From Thioalkalivibrio thiocyanoxidans ARh2 (GTDB taxonomy: Bacteria; Pseudomonadota; Gammaproteobacteria; Ectothiorhodospirales; Ectothiorhodospiraceae), in NCBI RefSeq assembly GCF_000385215.1, contig NZ_ARQK01000030.1, positions 1-39,886 on the forward strand: a DNA stretch of 39,886 nucleotides, written 5' to 3'. The translations under genes and the position numbers were made by a program. The notes below the pieces were generated by a model, which did not search any database, was not told the DNA's origin, and saw only the letters and a list, made by a program, of their open reading frames with translations. The first letter of the stretch is position 1. Each line of letters opens with the position of its first letter. Positions 1-7,484 of this stretch are shown one piece after another.

Positions 1-83
1 GCTTTTGCGTGCGAACAAGGCGCGGTGACCGCCGTGCAGTCATTCTGCACAAGGGAGCCGCAACGCCGTGCGCGCGCAAAAGC
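1..83 (-). repeat. Structured palindromic repeat, copy 1 (window left end)
   Basis: An 83-base imperfect palindrome. Bases 1-13 pair with 71-83 (GCTTTTGCG against CGCAAAAGC, then one G-T wobble and three more pairs). An inner hairpin has stem GTGCAG (34-39), loop TCATT and stem CTGCAC (45-50). Strand is assigned by the core shared with the element at 122-208: GCGTTGCGG then CACCGCGCCTTGT, both read on the minus strand here. Bases 1-82 are identical to 39805-39886. It lies downstream of pheA in non-coding DNA. Function is unknown; a REP/BIME-like or MITE-like dispersed element, or a structured RNA, are the candidates. Confidence 0.8.
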
Positions 84-121
84 GGCCGAGCCCCTGCATT
101 CAATAGCTTGTGGGGTTGGTG

Positions 122-208
122 CCCCAGGTTCCCCGATCCTGCGTTGCGGTCCTTGCCGGTAGAACCACTACCGGCTGCGCACCGCGCCTTGTCTCGGAAA
201 ACCTGGGG
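122..208 (+). repeat. Diverged member of the same structured repeat family
   Basis: An 87-base imperfect palindrome. The outer stem is CCCCAGGTT (122-130) with AACCTGGGG (200-208), then a 2x2 internal loop and CCGA/TCGG (133-136/194-197). The inner hairpin is GCCGGTAG (155-162), loop AACCA, CTACCGGC (168-175). It shares GCGTTGCGG (141-149) and the 13-mer CACCGCGCCTTGT (180-192) exactly with the terminal repeat read on its minus strand. The outer and inner stem sequences differ but remain complementary. It is in inverted orientation to copy 1 and 38 bp from it, which is a BIME-like arrangement. Relationship by descent is my inference from the shared core and architecture. Confidence 0.7.
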
Positions 209-215
209 TATCAAC

Positions 216-245
216 GCGAACGTGTGCATGAATCAGTGTTCCCCT
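216..245 (+). repeat. Conserved 3' tail of the structured repeat (left copy)
   Basis: GCGAACGTGTGCA followed by TGAATCAGTGTTCCCCT, 3' of the element at 122-208. The minus strand next to the right-end element carries GCGAGCGCGTGCA followed by CTGATCAGTGTTTCCCT, about 80 percent identical over 30 bases. The tail runs into the last codon region of the oppositely oriented pheA gene; its final base is part of the pheA stop codon. The tail therefore looks like part of the repeat module and not a promoter of a particular gene. Confidence 0.55.
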
Positions 246-1327
246 CAGGTAGCGGCCTGAGGATAGCTCCCCAGCACCTTGACGGTATCGGCGGTCTCGC
301 GCAGCTGCTCCAGACAATCGCGGATCGCCGGATCCTTCTGGTGCCCCACCAGGTCGAGGAAGAACACATAGGTCCACTGAGTGCAGCGCGAGGGGCGCGA
401 CTCGATCCGAGTCAGGCTGATGCCGGCCTCGGCGATCGGCTTGAGCAGTGCATACAGCGAGCCCGGGCGGTTGGCCGTACTCAGCATGATCGAGGTCCGA
501 TCCGCGCCACTCGGCTCGGTCGCCGCGGTGCCGATAATCAGAAAACGCGTGGTGTTGTCCGCGCGATCCTCGACATGCTGCACCCGCAGGGGAACGCCAT
601 AGTGCTCGGCGGCCACGCGGCTGGCGATTGCCGCGCTTTCCGGGTCTTTGGCCGCCACCTCCGCCGCCCGTGCGTTGGAGGACACCGCCTCGCGCTCCGC
701 ATGCGGCAGGTGCGTATCCAGCCACTGCCGGCACTGGGCCAGCGCCTGGGCATGCGCGCGGACGCGCCGAATCTGGCTCAGGTCTTCCGCCTGCGCGAGC
801 AGGTGATGATGAATTGGTGTCACCACCTCGCCACAGATCTGCAGCGTGGAGTCCATGAAGCAGTCCACGGTGTGGGTGACCACCCCCTCGGAGCTGTTCT
901 CGATCGGCACCACACCAAAATGGGCGCGCCCAGCTTCGACTGCGCCAAATACCTGATCGATCGAGGTCAGCGGGGTCGCCTGCACCGCGTGACCAAAGTG
1001 TTTGCGCGCCGCGAGATGGGTAAAGGTCCCCTCGGGGCCCAGGTACGCGACCGTCAGCGGATGCTCGAGCGCCAGACACTCGGACATGATCTCCCGGAAC
1101 AGCCGGACGACCGCCTCGCCGGACAACGGCCCGGGGTTTTCGTCGCGCACGCGCCGCAGGATCTCGGCTTCGCGCTCCGGACGGTAGAAGACCGGGTTCG
1201 GCTCGACATCGCGTTTGACTCGCGCCACGGCCTCGGCACAGCGGGCCCGCTCACTGAGCAACTCCAGCAACTGCCCGTCCAGCGCATCGATTCGATTGCG
1301 CAAAGACCCGAGGTCTTCCGCCCCCAT
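245..1327 (-). CDS. pheA: Bifunctional chorismate mutase/prephenate dehydratase (P-protein)
   Basis: Converts chorismate to prephenate and then to phenylpyruvate in phenylalanine synthesis, in the cytoplasm. From the ATG at 1327 the protein has 360 residues. It has an AroQ-type chorismate mutase domain in the first ~85 residues (LRNRIDALDGQLLELLSERA), a prephenate dehydratase domain from about residue 92 (AYLGPEGTFTH), and a C-terminal ACT domain with NRPGSLY and the ESRPS motif, the usual phenylalanine-binding region for feedback inhibition. A GTG at 1360 would add 11 residues but lacks an obvious ribosome-binding site; the ATG is preceded by GAGAG and matches the family's usual N-terminus. 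Last gene of the gyrA-serC-serA-pheA run; the serA stop lies only 36 bases upstream. Confidence 0.95.
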   Translation of the reverse strand: MGAEDLGSLRNRIDALDGQLLELLSERARCAEAVARVKRDVEPNPVFYRPEREAEILRRVRDENPGPLSGEAVVRLFREIMSECLALEHPLTVAYLGPEGTFTHLAARKHFGHAVQATPLTSIDQVFGAVEAGRAHFGVVPIENSSEGVVTHTVDCFMDSTLQICGEVVTPIHHHLLAQAEDLSQIRRVRAHAQALAQCRQWLDTHLPHAEREAVSSNARAAEVAAKDPESAAIASRVAAEHYGVPLRVQHVEDRADNTTRFLIIGTAATEPSGADRTSIMLSTANRPGSLYALLKPIAEAGISLTRIESRPSRCTQWTYVFFLDLVGHQKDPAIRDCLEQLRETADTVKVLGSYPQAAT

Positions 1328-1363
1328 GGTGGCTCTCGGCGATGACCCCTTCTCTGTCACGAT

Positions 1364-2527
1364 CTACAGCACCCGCGCACGCAGTACGCCATCAATCTGC
1401 CGCAATGCGTCCAGCGTGGAGGGGTCGGGCGTCCCGTCCACATCCAGCAGGGTATACGCCAGGTCTCCACGGGAATCATTCATCAGGTGCAGGATGTTCA
1501 GGTTAGATTCGCCCAGTACATGCGAGACCCTTGCCACCCGATCCGGGAGGTTGCGATTGACCACTGCGATCCGGGTATCCCCCTTGCGGTCCAGCACCAG
1601 GGTCGGCAGGTTGACGGAATTCACCACATTGCCGTTTTCGAGATAGTCCCGGAGCTGGTCGGCAATCATCACCGCACAGTTCTCTTCCGACTCGGTCGTC
1701 GAGGCGCCCAGGTGCGGCAGCGTGATGACCCGCGGGTGGCCCAGCATAGTCGGTACCGGGAAATCCGTGATGTAGGCGTGCAGGCGCTCGGCATCGAGCC
1801 CTTCCCGCACGGCCTCGTCGTCGACGATGCCCTCGCGCGCCAGGTTCAGGACCATCGCGCCTGGGTTCATACCCTCCAGGCCCTTGGCATTGACGATATG
1901 GCGAGTGTTCTCGGTCAGAGGAACATGGACCGTCACCGCGTCCGCACCTTCCAGTGCCGCCTCCACCGAGCGCGCCCGCTCGATGTCCGAATCGAGGCGC
2001 CAGGCGTTCTCGACCGTGACCTTGGGATCGAAACCGACCACCTCCATACCCAGGGCCTTGGCGGCATTGGCCACTCCGACCCCGATGGCACCCAGGCCCA
2101 GTACGGCGAGCTTGCGTCCGGGCAGCTCGAAGCCGGTGAACCGCTTCTTGCCGTGCTCGACCGCGGCCATGAAGTCGTCCTTGCTCGGATCCAGCTCCTG
2201 CACATAGCCGGCCGCCGGAAGCAGGTTGCGAGCGCCCAGCAGCAGGCCGGCGATCACCAGCTCCTTCACCGCATTGGCATTCGCTCCGGGGGCATTGAAC
2301 ACCGCGACCCCGCGATCGGACAGCTCCGCGACCGGGATGTTGTTCACCCCGCTGCCGGCACGCCCCACGGCCAGCACGGAGTCCGGGATGTCGATATCGT
2401 GGAGGTTGAACGAGCGCAGCATCAATGCGTCGGGCTGGTTGATGTCCGAGGCGACCTCGTAACGGTCACGAGGAAAGCGATCGAGTCCTCGTATGGCGAT
2501 GTTGTTGTAGGTCTGAATCCGGTACAT
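1364..2527 (-). CDS. serA: D-3-phosphoglycerate dehydrogenase (short form with ACT domain)
   Basis: Oxidises 3-phosphoglycerate to 3-phosphohydroxypyruvate with NAD, the first step of serine synthesis. 387 residues: a split substrate-binding domain, a Rossmann domain with GLGAIGVGVANAA near residue 145, the catalytic-arginine motif NLAREG near 230, the histidine in LPHLGAST near 275, and a C-terminal ACT domain. The EP-containing segment that carries the Glu of the His-Glu pair in E. coli SerA is here TDFPVPTM. I recall this as a feature of a short SerA subfamily, not a mutation of this copy. It follows serC after 37 bases and serves the same pathway, which suggests cotranscription. Confidence 0.95.
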   Translation of the reverse strand: MYRIQTYNNIAIRGLDRFPRDRYEVASDINQPDALMLRSFNLHDIDIPDSVLAVGRAGSGVNNIPVAELSDRGVAVFNAPGANANAVKELVIAGLLLGARNLLPAAGYVQELDPSKDDFMAAVEHGKKRFTGFELPGRKLAVLGLGAIGVGVANAAKALGMEVVGFDPKVTVENAWRLDSDIERARSVEAALEGADAVTVHVPLTENTRHIVNAKGLEGMNPGAMVLNLAREGIVDDEAVREGLDAERLHAYITDFPVPTMLGHPRVITLPHLGASTTESEENCAVMIADQLRDYLENGNVVNSVNLPTLVLDRKGDTRIAVVNRNLPDRVARVSHVLGESNLNILHLMNDSRGDLAYTLLDVDGTPDPSTLDALRQIDGVLRARVL

Positions 2528-2564
2528 CGGTGCCCTCCGTGATCGGTTCGGGGGAGTATCGCAA

Positions 2565-3650
2565 TCAGGCGTGGCGGTTTTCGAAATCCGCCATGAACTC
2601 GATCAGATCGTCCACTGCACTTTCCGGTACGGCGTTGTAGATGCTGGCACGCATGCCGCCCACCGAGCGATGCCCCTTCAGCGACGACAGCCCGGCGGCA
2701 TCGGCCTCGTTCAGGAACGTTCCATCCAGGGAATCGTCCGCGAGGATGAAAGGCACGTTCATCCACGAGCGCGCATCCGGCTCGACCGGGTTGCGATAAA
2801 ACGCCGAGTTGTCCACGAAATGATAGAGCTTCTCGGCCTTGCGCTGGTTGATTTCGGCCATTTTCTCCAGCCCGCCCTGCTCCAGCAGCCACTCGAACAC
2901 CAGCCCCGCCAGGTACCAGCCGAAGGTCGGCGGCGTGTTGTACATGGAGTCGTTTTTCGCCTGCAGCGCCCAGTCGACCACCGCCGGCAGGTTCGCATTC
3001 GATTCCTTCTCCAGCAGATCGTTGCGAACGATCACAACGGTCAGCCCGGCGGGGCCGATATTCTTCTGCGCGCCGGCATAGATAACGCCGAACTTTGATA
3101 CGTCGATCGGGCGCGAGAGGATGGTGGAGGACATGTCCGCCACCAGCGGCACGCCACCGACATCCGGAACCTCGTGGAACTCCACGCCGCCGATCGTTTC
3201 ATTCGGGGTGTAATGCACGTAGGCCGCATTCGGGTCGAGATTCCAGCTGTCGCGCGGCGGGATGGAGGCGTAGCCATTCGCCTGGGAGCTGGCAACGATG
3301 TTCACCGGACCGAACTTCTGGGCCTCCTTGATCGCCTTGCCCGACCAGGCCCCGGTGTCGATGTAGTCCATCGGCTTGCCGCCCGGCTGCAGGTTCATCG
3401 GGATCGCCGCGAACTGGCCGGTCGCCCCGCCCTGCAGGAACAGCACGCTGTAGTTGTCCGGGATGTTCATCAGCTTGCGCAGATCCTGCTCGGCCTTCTC
3501 GGCGACCTCCATGAACGGCTTGCCGCGATGGCTCATCTCCATCACGGACATGCCCGCACCATGGAAATCGATCAGCTCGTCGCGCGCCCGTTCCAGGACG
3601 GCCTGCGGCAGGGCGGCCGGCCCCGCGCTGAAGTTATGCACTCGGCTCAT
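2565..3650 (-). CDS. serC: Phosphoserine aminotransferase
   Basis: PLP enzyme that transaminates 3-phosphohydroxypyruvate to phosphoserine; the family also acts in pyridoxal phosphate synthesis. 361 residues, typical full length. It starts [15 protein letters not shown], the family's characteristic N-terminus, and carries the PLP-binding lysine in [11 protein letters not shown] (about K196). The C-terminal [10 protein letters not shown] motif is intact. Its ATG overlaps the gyrA stop codon (ATGA), so translation is probably coupled to gyrA. The gyrA-serC junction is common in gammaproteobacteria. Confidence 0.97.
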   Translation of the reverse strand: MSRVHNFSAGPAALPQAVLERARDELIDFHGAGMSVMEMSHRGKPFMEVAEKAEQDLRKLMNIPDNYSVLFLQGGATGQFAAIPMNLQPGGKPMDYIDTGAWSGKAIKEAQKFGPVNIVASSQANGYASIPPRDSWNLDPNAAYVHYTPNETIGGVEFHEVPDVGGVPLVADMSSTILSRPIDVSKFGVIYAGAQKNIGPAGLTVVIVRNDLLEKESNANLPAVVDWALQAKNDSMYNTPPTFGWYLAGLVFEWLLEQGGLEKMAEINQRKAEKLYHFVDNSAFYRNPVEPDARSWMNVPFILADDSLDGTFLNEADAAGLSSLKGHRSVGGMRASIYNAVPESAVDDLIEFMADFENRHA

Positions 3651-6253
3651 TCCGGATCTCCGTTGTCCGTCGTGTTCTGAGTAGATTCCGGGGTGTCTTC
3701 TTCCCCCGTGTCGTCCTCGTCCTCGCCCTGCAGCTTCTCGACCCGGGCCAGTTCCACCAGACGCTCGCCCTCGTCCAGACGGATCAGCCGCACGCCCTGG
3801 GTGTTGCGCCCGATCAGCGGGATCTGGTCCACCGGCGTGCGGACCAGTGTTCCTCCCGTGGTAATCAGCATCGCCTCGTCGTCTTCCAGCACCCGCGCGG
3901 CGCCGACCAGCGGCCCGTTGCGCCCTTCGGTCTGGATCGCGATCACGCCCTGTCCGCCGCGACGGTGGACCGGGAATTCGTCAAAGCGGGTACGTTTGCC
4001 GTAGCCGTTCTCGGTGGCCAGCAAGGCCGCCCCCTCGGCGACGTTCAGCAGCGCTATCACGCGATGATCCGACTCCATGCGCACGCCGCGTACACCGCAG
4101 GCGGTACGCCCCATCGGCCGCACGTCGTCCTCCGAGAAGCGGACCGCCTTGCCCGCCGTGGTGATCAGCATCACGTCCATCTGGCCGTCGGTCAGCGAGA
4201 CGTCCACCAGGTAGTCGTCGTCACGCAGGTCCACCGCGATAATCCCGGTGGAGCGCCGGCGCGAGAAGTCCGTCAGCGGCGTCTTCTTGACCGTGCCGCG
4301 CGCCGTGACCATGAACACGTAATGATCCGGGTCGTACTCGCGCACCGGCAGGATCGCATTGATGCGTTCGTCCGATTCCAGCGGCAGCAGGTTGACGATC
4401 GGCTTGCCGCGCGAGGCGCGCGAGCCCTGTGGCAGCTCGTAGACCTTCAGCCAGTACACGCGGCCGCGGCTGGAGAAGCACAGCACCGTGTCATGGGTGT
4501 TCGCGACCAGCAGCCGGTCGACGAAATCCTCTTCCTTGAAGCTCGCGGCCGCCTTGCCCCGCCCACCACGGCGCTGCGCGCGGTAATCGGCCACCGGCTG
4601 GTACTTCACGTAGCCGGCATGGGAGAGCGTCACCACGACGTCCTCCTCGCCAATCAGGTCTTCCAGCGTCAGGTTCGCCTGGCGTTCACGGATCTCGCTG
4701 CGGCGTTCGTCTCCGAACTGTTCGGCCACGGCCAGCAGCTCGTTGCGAATCTCCTGCTGCAGCCGCTCGCCGGAGCCGAGGATATCGAGCAGGTCGTCGA
4801 TCAGGTCCAGCAGCTCGCGGTATTCGTCGAGGATCTTGTCCTGCTCCAGCCCGGTCAGGCGGTGCAGACGCAGGTCCAGGATCGCCTGGGCCTGAGCCTC
4901 GGACAGGCGATAGCCGTCGTCGCCCACGCCGTATTCCGGCGCCAGGTCTTCCGGCCGCGACGCGCTGGCGCCGGCCCGGTCCAGCATGTCGCTGACCACA
5001 CCCAGCGGCCAGCTGCGCGCCAGCAACCCCGCCTTGGCCTCGGCCGGATTGGAGGCGGCCCGGATCAGCTCGATGACCGGGTCAATGTTCGCCAGTGCGA
5101 TCGCCAGGCCTTCCAGGATATGGGCCCGCTCGCGCGCCTTGCGCAGGTCAAAGATGGTGCGGCGGGTGACCACCTCGCGGCGATGCCGCAGGAAGGCCTC
5201 CAGCACCTGACGCAGATCCAGCACCTTGGGCTGGCCGTCGACCAGCGCGACGATGTTGATGCCGAAGACATTCTGCATCTGCGTATGCATGTACAGGTGG
5301 TTCAATACCACCTCGGCCATCTCGCCGCGCTTGAGCTCGATGACCAGACGCATGCCGTCCTTGTCCGACTCGTCGCGCAGCTCCGAGATGCCGTCGATGC
5401 GCTTTTCCTTGACCAGCTCGGCGATCTTCTCGGTCAGGCGGGCCTTGTTCACCTGGTACGGGAGTTCGGTGACGACGATCGCCTCGCGCTGTCCGCCCTC
5501 CAGCGGCTCGACATGCGAGCGCGCCCGGATCAGCACCCGGCCACGACCAGTGCGATAGGCCTCGCGCACGCCTTCCACGCCGTTGATGATCCCGGCCGTC
5601 GGGAAATCGGGGCCCGGCACGTGCTCCATCAGGCCTTCGATGGAGATCTCGGGGTCATCGATCAGCGCCACACAGGCGTTGATCACCTCGCGCAGATTAT
5701 GCGGCGGGATGTTGGTCGCCATCCCCACCGCGATCCCGGCGGAGCCGTTGACCAGCAGGTTGGGAAACTTGCTCGGGAGGACCGCCGGCTCCTGTTCGGA
5801 GCCGTCGTAGTTGTCGATGAAATCGACCGTTTCCTTGTCGATGTCGGCCAGCAGTTCGGCCGCGATGCGCGCCATGCGCACCTCGGTGTAACGCATGGCC
5901 GCCGGGGAGTCGCCGTCAATGGAGCCGAAGTTGCCCTGGCCGTCGGCCAGCATGTAGCGCATCGAGAACGGCTGCGCCATGCGCACGATGGCGTCGTAGA
6001 CGGCGGAATCGCCATGCGGGTGGTACTTACCGATCACGTCACCGACCACGCGCGCCGACTTCTTGTACGGCTTGTTGTAATCGTTGCCCAGCTCGCGCAT
6101 CGCGTAGAGCACGCGGCGATGGACCGGCTTGAGGCCGTCACGGACATCGGGGAGGGCCCGGCCCACGATTACGCTCATCGCGTAATCGAGGTAGGACTGC
6201 TGCATCTCGTCTTCGAGATTGACCGGGAAGATTTCCTTGGCAAATTCAGCCAT
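3647..6253 (-). CDS. gyrA: DNA gyrase subunit A
   Basis: Catalytic subunit of the type IIA topoisomerase that introduces negative supercoils with GyrB. 868 residues, close to E. coli GyrA (875). The active-site tyrosine is Y122 in [12 protein letters not shown]. The quinolone-resistance region reads [17 protein letters not shown], with the sensitive-type S83 and D87. The GyrA box QRRGGRGK is present at the start of the C-terminal DNA-wrapping domain, and the protein ends in an acidic tail. First gene of the operon leading to serC, serA and pheA, with its own promoter-like sequence just upstream. Confidence 0.98.
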   Translation of the reverse strand: MAEFAKEIFPVNLEDEMQQSYLDYAMSVIVGRALPDVRDGLKPVHRRVLYAMRELGNDYNKPYKKSARVVGDVIGKYHPHGDSAVYDAIVRMAQPFSMRYMLADGQGNFGSIDGDSPAAMRYTEVRMARIAAELLADIDKETVDFIDNYDGSEQEPAVLPSKFPNLLVNGSAGIAVGMATNIPPHNLREVINACVALIDDPEISIEGLMEHVPGPDFPTAGIINGVEGVREAYRTGRGRVLIRARSHVEPLEGGQREAIVVTELPYQVNKARLTEKIAELVKEKRIDGISELRDESDKDGMRLVIELKRGEMAEVVLNHLYMHTQMQNVFGINIVALVDGQPKVLDLRQVLEAFLRHRREVVTRRTIFDLRKARERAHILEGLAIALANIDPVIELIRAASNPAEAKAGLLARSWPLGVVSDMLDRAGASASRPEDLAPEYGVGDDGYRLSEAQAQAILDLRLHRLTGLEQDKILDEYRELLDLIDDLLDILGSGERLQQEIRNELLAVAEQFGDERRSEIRERQANLTLEDLIGEEDVVVTLSHAGYVKYQPVADYRAQRRGGRGKAAASFKEEDFVDRLLVANTHDTVLCFSSRGRVYWLKVYELPQGSRASRGKPIVNLLPLESDERINAILPVREYDPDHYVFMVTARGTVKKTPLTDFSRRRSTGIIAVDLRDDDYLVDVSLTDGQMDVMLITTAGKAVRFSEDDVRPMGRTACGVRGVRMESDHRVIALLNVAEGAALLATENGYGKRTRFDEFPVHRRGGQGVIAIQTEGRNGPLVGAARVLEDDEAMLITTGGTLVRTPVDQIPLIGRNTQGVRLIRLDEGERLVELARVEKLQGEDEDDTGEEDTPESTQNTTDNGDPE

Positions 6254-6287
6254 CGAGGGTTACGCCGTCCGTCTGAACAAGCTCGCG

Positions 6288-6293
6288 ATCATA
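6288..6293 (-). promoter_or_regulatory. Probable extended -10 promoter of gyrA
   Basis: On the minus strand the sequence TGGTATGAT gives a good extended -10 box (TATGAT) about 35 bases before the gyrA ATG. No clear TTGACA-like -35 is seen at the right distance. The 139-bp gap between mtnA and gyrA holds no gene, so gyrA probably starts its own transcript here. Confidence 0.5.
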
Positions 6294-6392
6294 CCACAGG
6301 GGTAACCACTGGGGCCTAGCGAATGGCCCTGAAATCGCTCCTCTGTGGCTCTCAGCCGAGGGCTGCGCGTGAAACGGGCTAATGTTGCCTTG

Positions 6393-7472
6393 TCAGTCTT
6401 CGAGAACGGCGTCCTGAGCCGCCGCCGCTCGCTGCCGCAGCTCTGCCAATTTGTCATGGTCGGGCGCCTCGACTACGCCATGCTCCGTCACGATCGCATC
6501 GATCAGGTGCGCCGGCGTCACGTCGAACGCCGGGTTGTAGGCGCGTGCACCGGCAGCAGCCACGCGGGTCCCGGCGAGTGCCAGCACCTCGTCTTCGGCC
6601 CGCTGTTCGATCGGGATGCCGTCGCCGTCGGGCATGTCGAAGTCGATGGTCGACAATGGCGCCGCGACCATGAATCGGACCCCGTGGGCACGCGCCAGCA
6701 GGGCCAGTCCATAGGTCCCGACCTTGTTCGCCACATCGCCATTGGCCGCAATGCGGTCGGATCCCACAATCACCCAGCCCACGCGACCGGAACGCAGCAG
6801 GCTGGCGGCCGCCCCTTCGCACAGCAGCTGTACCGGGATACCGTCATGCACGAGTTCCCAGGCGGTCAGGCGACTGCCCTGGAGCCACGGGCGGGTCTCG
6901 TCGGCAAAGACCTCGGTAATCCGCCCGTCGTCCCAGGCCGCGCGGATCACGCCCAGCGCGGTACCATAGCCCCCGGTGGCCAGCGAACCCGTATTGCAGT
7001 GGGTCAGCACGGCCCGTCCCGGCTCGATCAGACCGGCTCCGTGGCAGCCCATGCGGCGATTGCCCGCGATGTCCTCGTCCAGCATCTGCCGGGCCGCGGC
7101 CGTGGTCGCCTCAATCGCGGCCTCCAGATCCGTCGCGGCATCGACCTCCCGCGCCATGCGGTCCAGGGCCCAGAAGAGATTCACCGCCGTAGGCCGCGCG
7201 GCGCGCAGGCGCTCCATGTCCGCGGCCACCCGTTCGCGCCAGCCGGCCTGCCCGCGAGCCTTCCGGCACGCCAGCACGACCCCGAACGCGGCCGTGATCC
7301 CGATCGCGGGTGCGCCGCGCACGACCATGTCGCGGATTGCCGCGGCGACCTCGCCAGCATCGGTATAGCACTGGCGCACGGTCTCGTCCGGCAGCAGGCG
7401 CTGGTCCAGCAGATAGAGGTTGCCGTCTTCAAACCGAATCGGGCGGATCGTGTCCGAGCTGTACTGTGTCAT
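6393..7472 (-). CDS. mtnA: S-methyl-5-thioribose-1-phosphate isomerase
   Basis: Isomerises 5-methylthioribose-1-phosphate to the ribulose form in methionine salvage. 359 residues, full family length. It resembles eIF2B-type isomerases, with [13 protein letters not shown] near residue 53. The catalytic cysteine is in [11 protein letters not shown] (about C159) and the catalytic aspartate in [11 protein letters not shown] (about D239). No other methionine-salvage gene is next to it. It lies 13 bases after comEC and 139 bases before gyrA, all on the same strand. Confidence 0.96.
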   Translation of the reverse strand: MTQYSSDTIRPIRFEDGNLYLLDQRLLPDETVRQCYTDAGEVAAAIRDMVVRGAPAIGITAAFGVVLACRKARGQAGWRERVAADMERLRAARPTAVNLFWALDRMAREVDAATDLEAAIEATTAAARQMLDEDIAGNRRMGCHGAGLIEPGRAVLTHCNTGSLATGGYGTALGVIRAAWDDGRITEVFADETRPWLQGSRLTAWELVHDGIPVQLLCEGAAASLLRSGRVGWVIVGSDRIAANGDVANKVGTYGLALLARAHGVRFMVAAPLSTIDFDMPDGDGIPIEQRAEDEVLALAGTRVAAAGARAYNPAFDVTPAHLIDAIVTEHGVVEAPDHDKLAELRQRAAAAQDAVLED

Positions 7473-7484
7473 GGACCCATTCTA

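Noticed and set aside
9-260. An 83-codon open frame through the left-end repeats
   Set aside because: It runs across two palindromic elements and into the opposite strand of pheA; no homology or ribosome-binding site.
3965-6253. Possible quinolone-resistant gyrA
   Set aside because: Residues 83 and 87 are Ser and Asp, the sensitive type.
3965-6319. A 784-codon open frame antisense to gyrA
   Set aside because: Composition is that of the complementary strand of a high-GC gene, with no family motifs; gyrA is certain.
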